Shown one piece after another: positions 57,979 through 64,000 of a stretch of 64,000 nt of DNA. The notes under the pieces were generated by a model. The model searched no databases. It was not told the DNA's origin and was given only the letters and a program-made list of their open reading frames with translations. The stretch comes from Apostichopus japonicus (Eukaryota > Echinodermata > Holothuroidea > Aspidochirotida > Stichopodidae). The stretch is from NCBI RefSeq assembly GCF_037975245.1, contig NC_092571.1:10299917-10363916 (forward strand), written 5' to 3'. The position numbers and the translations under genes were made by a program. Each line of letters opens with the position of its first letter. Position 1 is the first letter of the stretch.

Positions 57979-58748
57979 TCTAGCAACATAATTCAAGCCA
58001 GAGAATATTAGCTTATCTGTCCCCGTTCAATTCCTTTAAGTATTTCTCAGCCTGGACATAAACGGTTTTCACAAATAGTATACTTTGGAACGTTCTTTCT
58101 ACCGGAGGGTTCTCCGGCTTTCAAGAAAATATCACACAGCTGGCATATATTAATCGACAAATACTAGAAAAAAAGTTGCAAAAAAAAAAAGTTCTTTCAT
58201 TATTTAGTTGAAATCTAAATGGGTGAACGGACACTTGGCATTAAGACTCCAAGCATAGTTTTGAAGGTGATGAATAAATACGTTCGGTTCTTAATTAAAT
58301 TCGATGGTGTTCTTGGTGTCAAGAGGCTAATTTGTGTTTTAGCTGTGTATAATACAACCACACTACTCATCTACACTATTTTAACACTGGGGCATATAGT
58401 AATTACAACTACTTCCTTGAAAACCTTCAAGAGTGTAGTCTTAGCTTTCCCCTTGCTTCAGTTCTTAAAGATGCAGTCAGGTAAAACGCACATTTCCCTT
58501 TACTTTCTCCTTCCTTCCTTCCCATTTGACACGACCATGACCGTTGAGCGGAACTTGGCAAGTGACCACGCCGCACAGCCTGTTGTCTTTCGTAAGCTCA
58601 AATCATGTGATACATTCACCAAAAGATTACAAAATACCACGAATAAGTCAAAATGGGCCAGGGCTTATTTTGTGAACAAATACAAAATCGTGTGAAATTA
58701 CCAGTCAGAATTGACGAGTACCCCATGCACAGACAGCTCCAAAGATAC

Positions 58749-58754
<6 letters not shown>
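57979..58754. other. no recognised gene
   Basis: The frame at 58219-58695 (plus, 158 codons) is the longest unexplained one in the region. It has hydrophobic patches but no domain, repeat or splice context I recognise, and I regard it as chance. Confidence 0.35.

Positions 58755-58809
<55 letters not shown>
58755..58809. repeat. (AT)n microsatellite
   Basis: 55 bp of AT dinucleotides. Confidence 0.97.
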
Positions 58810-58812
<3 letters not shown>

Positions 58813-59451
58813 AAAAGTACCTGCTGACTTTGATTTTATTAATTTATTTTTAAAAGGTCCAATAAAGCGGAACGAACAAATCACGGTAGCTTAGCAGTCT
58901 TTCAGAACAGACTAAGTATAACCTTGAAATTAAAACGGGAACAATTTGATGTTATCGAGTAGACAATTAATCACTGTATCACATCGTTAATATGCCCAGC
59001 ACTCCCAATTATCAAAGATCACAGTTCACCCGTTTGTTCTTTTGTATAGTGTGTAGGTCACGGTCTTGCTAAAGGGCTTAGTGTAGGCTATACCTGTTCA
59101 TCTTTCTATTATGACGTCATCACACAAAATAAAAAAAGATCAAAACAAACGAAAAAGGTGAGAAAGAAGACAGGATAGGTGAAGCTTGAAATATTTTGAA
59201 ATTGTATACCCTCCCCACACGTCGATCAGATGCCTCAATAGACAAAACCGTAGTTTTCGGCGAGTTCTAGGAATCTCTTAGAATAGAACTACAGATAAGC
59301 TTCCCCCCAAAGCAACTTTAAAAATCGACAGTTTGCTCCCGAAGTTTGAACAAGCTAAAATTTTCAAAAGGATCTCCCTGTTTGAGGGTCTTAGTGTCTT
59401 AACGAGTTCATTCCCAGGCATAGCAAGGACTGTCCCAATAGACAACTTAAT
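58810..59451. other. no gene recognised
   Basis: Plain AT-rich sequence. Confidence 0.4.
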
Positions 59452-59570
59452 ATCTCAGTCAGTTAGAATGCTGATAGGGTGGCAGTAAAATGAATGTTGA
59501 AGTTAAAGCACGGGTGACCATTGCCTGACTGTCTAGCATATTCGAGGCCAATACTGTTGACCTTTAAACA
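59452..59570 (+). repeat. dispersed repeat family 3
   Basis: Full-length-looking copy: GGGTGGCAGTAAAATGAATG, TTGAAGTTAAAGCACGGGTG, ACCATT, GACTGTCTAGCATATTCGAG, GCCAATACTGTTGACCTTTA. Same orientation as 53192-53310. Confidence 0.75.
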
Positions 59571-60169
59571 GTACAAACCCACCTAACGGGGGAATGTCAG
59601 TCGGTAAGAAACAGCCGTGGGATTCTCAAAGATAAGATCAAAACAAACAGATCAATACAAAATTCATGCACTTACGGTCTCCACTCTGTAGTCTAGGTTT
59701 ACATTGTTATATTCTAGCAGACCCTGAAATAAAAAGATGGGGTATGCATCAGCCATAAACTCTGTCATACAATCACTATATTTCATTTCACACCAAAGTT
59801 AGAACTTCACATGTCCATTCATAAGTCCAAAACTGAATTTTACAGGTGGTGCATCATTTGCTACAGATACCAAGGACACAAAATCAGCGTACTTCACTGT
59901 TTTATCATATTCCCCCAGGCCTTATCTTTTGCGATATCCAAAAGAGTTTGGACCACTTTTGTTTGGCGTGAGAGGATATTTCCTATAACCACACCGACAA
60001 TGGCCGACCGCCCACCCCCAGTAGATTGTATTATAGTGCTTGCTATCCATTTCCATTCGTCACCTGATTTGTTGAAAATTCCTAGCGATGGCGCTACATC
60101 AAAACGTATTGTACTGGTGCGGTACATTTATCAAAATGCTCAGTGCTAAATTTGCTACGATGTTAAAAT
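59571..60169. other. no confident gene; one protein-like frame
   Basis: The minus-strand frame 59894-60127 (77 codons) has a balanced, globular-looking composition (FNKSGDEWKWIA, then a Gly/Ser/Ile/Val stretch, then LLDIAKDKAWGN), unlike the AT-biased chance frames around it. No splice sites bracket it clearly and I do not recognise it. Confidence 0.3.
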
Positions 60170-60518
60170 TAAAGGCGTTGAAGACTCGCCCTGTGAAAAA
60201 AGTGAACTTTCCGTTGCCCGCAAATGAAGTTTTTTTCTTGTCGCTACAACATGCAGACAGTAATGAAACGTGATACCGTGTTATCTTTTATCTAGACCTG
60301 AGATGTCCATCGCTGCTATGTACACTGTGCTATGGGTATTGACAGTAGCTGCACGTAGTGACTGTACACTAGTGTCTAATTACCGACCGTAGCATGCTGT
60401 GTGTGTATTTTCTGAGATCGATGGTGGTGTCTAACACTTCTGTTACACCTCAGTCGAAACTAGGTCAGATTACCGGAATGAGAGGTTTCTTTGTGCGTGA
60501 GTCTTCACACCCTGTAAA
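60170..60518 (+). repeat. dispersed repeat family 1, copy 2
   Basis: Close match to 9647-10041, same orientation, without the 24-bp hairpin insertion; the empty target CCTGAGAT is at 60297-60304. It encodes the same conceptual SNTSVTPQSKLGQITG block. Confidence 0.85.
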
Positions 60519-61128
60519 CCTGCGTAAACTGGCTAACGGAGAGCATATCATCGAATATAAGACATACATCAAATACATGTCTTACACTCTTTCTCTACAT
60601 CCAAATTTCGAATTGAGTTAAGTTATGTCTTAAATCTGTTGTTGAGACTGTAACTTTGTATCCTTCTATGCAAATGAGAGGTATAATGGGAGGATTACAC
60701 TACTTTGGAAGTTATTTTATTATACAAACAAAGGGGAATCGGTCTCCATAAAAACCTATCAAACCTAACCCCTAAAACACTGATCCATCCTACCGACTAA
60801 CAATTCCCGAACGTTTCCTTACTAAAGATACCAATGAAACTAACACGCCTTTGTGGTTGACCTATTTGGATCATACTTAATAGGGCGTAAACTTGCTAAC
60901 CACCTAGTCAAATTAAGAAAGTTCTGTATCCCACAAGATAACATAATATTTACTGTTTATTTGGTTAAAGTAACACTTTTGCAAAACGTCTGAATTATAG
61001 TGGTTGTACATCCAGTAAAATTGACGTTTCAAAGTACCTCATATTTTCTTTATCCATACAGTATGGTAGGGCAATATTGAGACAAATCCCAACAGAGGAT
61101 AACAGGAGATAGTCAAAACCAATAACAA
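60519..61128. other. no gene recognised
   Basis: Possibly 3' flank of the minus-strand gene to the right. A minus-strand AATAAA lies at 60961-60956. Nothing else is recognised. Confidence 0.3.
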
Positions 61129-61945
61129 ACTTCCAAAGGACAAGTTACATACTGGAAAATTTCCAGACACTGAATGGAATAAAACAAACTTGTTGAGCAT
61201 AGAAAAAATATTTAAATTGTTGGCAAGTTGAATGTATATCAAAATAATAATAGTTATAGAATATTACTCTCTATTGTCTGTAATAAATTACTTTATATCT
61301 AAATTATTCACAAATAAAACTTTCCATTTTTTTAAATACTCCAAAACTATAAATGCAAATGTGAAATGACCAATAATAAATATGAACTTCAATAACAACT
61401 ATATACAAAACATGTGAAATGACCAACAATAAATAGGAACTTCAATAACAACTATATACAAAACATGCGAAATGACCAACAATCCTAAAATCTGTTAAAC
61501 TACTTGAATAAATTACTCAAAAAACTTCCAAAGGACAAGTTACATACTGGAATATTTCCAGACACTGAATGGAATAAGACAAACTTGTTGAGCATAGAAA
61601 ACATACTTAACATGTTGGCAAGTTGAATGTTTATCAAAATAATAATAATTATAGAATATTACTCTGTAATAAATTACTTTATATCTAAATTTTTCACAAA
61701 TAAAACTTTCCATTTTTTTTAAATACTCCAAAACTATAAATGCAAATGTGAAATGATCAATGATAAATATGAACTTCAATAACAACTATATACAAAACAT
61801 GTGAATTGATCAACAATAAAATATGAACTTCAATAACAACTATATACAAAACATGTGAAATGACCAACAATAAAATATGAACTTCAATAACAACTATATA
61901 CAAAACATATGAAATGACCAAATCATAAAAGCTGTTAAATTACTC
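61129..61945 (+). repeat. 395-bp tandem duplication containing a 53-bp minisatellite
   Basis: Two copies start ACTTCCAAAGGACAAGTTAC at 61129 and 61524. Each has the same AT-rich body, then two to four units of a ~53-bp repeat with AATGACCAACAATAAA, TGAACTTCAATAACAACTAT and ATACAAAACATGTG. The second copy has more units. It lies just downstream of the stop codon of the minus-strand gene and may be part of its 3' UTR. Confidence 0.9.
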
Positions 61946-62045
61946 AAATATATTTAAAGGATTGAACAATTCAAAATAATGCCCTGAGTGGTGGTGACTT
62001 CAGTATTGTCTGGAATACAAATTTAATCATAACCATGTGTGCGGT

Positions 62046-63454
62046 TTATTCTTCCACTGCTTCAAATGGATCAGAATCGTCATCACCTGTGGGAGATATA
62101 ACAGCTTTTACTCCTAGGGAGGGAAGTACTGTATCTGTCCATTCTAAGTCCAAGACGTCAACATCATCGGCATCATATTTCTCCTCATCAACCACTCTTC
62201 TCTCAGATATTTTTGAATCTCCTCTCGCAGACACCTCTGTACATCTATCCCTCACTTCCTCTTCCTTGGTTGCAGGGCCCTGATCAGTCTCGACAGTCAC
62301 AGGCTTTTTCAAATTTGTTTCTACTTTGGTTTCACCAAGAAGCTTTCTTTTGACACTAAACTTCTTTCTCTTTGTTTTGTGGAGACCTGAAGCATCAACA
62401 CTCTCCTCATTTGCATCCACTGCATATTTAGTAGTATCCTTGTAACTATCTTCACTGGTAGTCGTCATATCTTCATGTTTGATTCCCTGATCATATTCTT
62501 TGTGATCTTCATCATGCATTTCGATGTCATTTGGACTGGCAGACCTATTATTATCTTTCTGGGTTTTAACCTCCATGTCCTTGTTACATGTGGCAGCCTG
62601 CACAGGAGCTAAAAATGCCGCCTTTGGTTTACCTTTCGGTGCAGAAAACTTTGCTTTCTTTTGCAGACTAGGATTTTGTCCTTTTACTTTCTGGTCATGG
62701 TGTTGTGATTTAGAGATAGGTTCAGCAATCTGCTTCTTTGCTTTTTCATCTTTCTCTGTCTTCTTCTTCTCTTTTCTTTCTTTCACCTGCTGCTTCTTTA
62801 GTTCTCTTGCTTTCCTCTTTTCTTCTTTCTTTTTCATTTCCTGTTCCTTCTTCTCCTTCTTCATCTCCCTCTCCTTCTGTTTCCTGGCCTTCTCTTGGAG
62901 TGCCTTCTGTTTCTTATCTTTCTTTTCTCGTTGTCTCTGGATCTTTTCTGTTTTGGACGTTCCTTCACCCTGCTCTTGTACTCCTGTGTCATCATTCCTG
63001 TTACTACTGGTATGTATTTTCATTTCATTGGATTCATTTTCATCGAGCACGATAGGCGCTATGTTAGATGTTTCCTTCTCACACTCTACACTAACATCAT
63101 CCTCTTCCTGTCCTCCTTCATTCTGGTGTGTCACAGCAACCGTATTTGTATCCTCTGCAACTGTACTAGCAATCTCTGTACCTGTAGTTTCATCTTCAAC
63201 TGCTTCAGATATCTCCTCAATCTCATTTTCTTCACCATGTAATACCTCTCCATCCTCCTCCCCACTGTTGGTCATGGCTGTCTCATCCAATTTCTTCTTT
63301 TTCCCTTTCTTCTTACTATCTGCATCATGTCTCATCCCCTTCTTTGACTTGTGGTTCTTCTTTTGTTTCTTGTGCTTCTTTCTCTTCCTCGTTCCACGGT
63401 CATCTACATTTCCTGCTTTTCTTTTACGTCCATGCTTTTTCTCCTTATGGTCAT
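62046..63454 (-). CDS. terminal exon of a Lys/Glu-rich, probably nuclear protein (partial)
   Basis: The frame is open for 468 residues and stops at 62046-62048. A splice acceptor TTTTTGTATCCAG ends at 63455, so the exon supplies two bases completing a codon and then DHKEKKHGRK. Order of features: a very basic N-terminal region with RKRKKHKKQKK and KKKGKKKK, likely nuclear or nucleolar targeting signals; an acidic Glu/Asp/Thr-rich stretch; a long charged Lys/Glu/Arg/Gln segment (roughly residues 170-250) predicted to form a single helix or coiled coil; a Ser/Lys-rich part; and an acidic tail with LDLEWTDTVLPSLG and DDDSDPFEA. Low complexity prevents family assignment; a nucleolar or chromatin role is only a guess. 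Upstream exons lie beyond the right edge. The stop TAA sits inside an AATAAA hexamer (62050-62045), though the true poly(A) site is probably further on. Confidence 0.72.
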
Positions 63455-63537
63455 CTGGATACAAAAACACCACAAACATAAAACATTTCAAAATGAGAGA
63501 GATGAAAGAAACAATTGGTCCATAAGGAAATACTAAA

Positions 63538-64000
63538 TGTAATTCAGAGATGTAGGTGAGCCTACACTCAGTCCAGTATGTATACATACAACATACTAAA
63601 TGCATATCAGAGATGTAGGTAGGCCTACACTCAGTCCAGTATGTATACATACAACATACTAAATGCATATATCAGAGATGTAGGTAGGCCTACACTCAGT
63701 CCAGTATGTATACATACAACATACTAAATGCATTTCAGAGATGTAGGTAGGCCTACACTCAGTCCAGTATGTATACATACAACATACTAAATGCATATCA
63801 GAGATGTAGGTAGGCCTACACTCAGTCCAGTATGTATACATACATTATACTAAATGCATTTCAGAGATGTAGGTAGGCCTACACTCAGTCCAGTATGTAT
63901 ACATTCAACATACTAAATGCATTTCAGAGATGTAGGTAGGCCTACACTCAGTCCAGTATGTATACATTCAACATACTAAATGCATTTCAGAGATGTAGGT
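63538..64000 (-). repeat. 63-bp minisatellite in the upstream intron, continues past the edge
   Basis: The landmark CAGAGATGTAGGT recurs at 63545, 63608, 63673, 63736, 63799, 63862, 63925 and 63988, a 63-bp period except one 65-bp unit. Each unit contains the palindromes GTAGGCCTAC and GTATGTATACATAC. Because 63 is divisible by three, the minus strand stays open and conceptually encodes a 21-residue repeat (MHLVCCMYTY, then WTECRPTYISD). A good splice acceptor at 63455 places the array in an intron. Confidence 0.93.

Noticed and set aside
58100-58115. Another hairpin micro-insertion (CCGGAG/CTCCGG)
   Set aside because: The arms are only 6 bp and there is no flanking duplication; expected by chance.
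58219-58695. 158-codon plus-strand gene
   Set aside because: No recognised domain, signal or splice context; compatible with a chance frame.
62524-63525. 333-codon plus-strand frame rich in Ser, Phe and Leu
   Set aside because: It is the antisense of the Lys/Glu-rich exon; the purine-rich coding strand makes the complement open and hydrophobic. The minus-strand exon has a splice acceptor and this frame has no support.

Overview
This is eukaryotic, AT-rich, gene-poor, repeat-dense DNA. It has spliced-gene signals, (AT)n, (AAT)n and poly-G/C microsatellites, tRNA-derived SINE-like units, a LINE tail and many hAT-type DNA transposons. The palindrome TAGGCCTA recurs often and the transposon types are those common in marine invertebrate genomes. 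I suggest an echinoderm or another marine invertebrate deuterostome. That is inference; no housekeeping gene is present to settle it.

Host genes are sparse. A likely first coding exon of a small secreted protein lies at 913-1100 (minus strand): a signal peptide followed by a consensus splice donor. The terminal exon of a Lys/Glu-rich, probably nuclear protein lies at 62046-63454 (minus). Its upstream intron holds a 63-bp minisatellite that runs off the right edge. The rest of the window is essentially intergenic or intronic.

The dominant content is mobile DNA. A complete hAT transposon spans 22785-27483, with an 11-bp perfect terminal inverted repeat (TIR), a perfect 8-bp target-site duplication (TSD) CACATTTC and an intact 745-codon transposase frame behind a good splice acceptor. 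Around it sit non-autonomous relatives with perfect 8-bp TSDs at 21180-21627, 37276-37657, 38533-39848 and 42269-44163, the last with another element nested inside it. Several of these have different ends but carry the same subterminal module of about 110 bp that is also in the autonomous element, which suggests one transposase could serve several families. A 241-bp foldback with a degenerate TTAGGG-like core has inserted 6 bp past the transposase stop codon.

Foreback elements with interiors made of short AT-rich palindromes are a second theme (4283-4686, 13107-13950 and the inside of 38533-39848). Simpler inverted-repeat elements lie at 7926-8530 and 10429-10683. Other repeats are a 1.5-kb 37-bp minisatellite (33638-35155), a 43-bp triplet (16327-16455), a roughly 60-bp triplet (20372-20560), a 395-bp duplication next to the right-hand gene, and at least four dispersed repeat families with two or more copies each.

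The most unusual observation is a set of ultra-short insertions of 24-30 bp that are almost nothing but a hairpin (two fused inverted ends), each flanked by a 7-8 bp duplication. They lie at 9797-9820, 20407-20436 and 57944-57970. For two of them an unoccupied homologous site is present in this same window.
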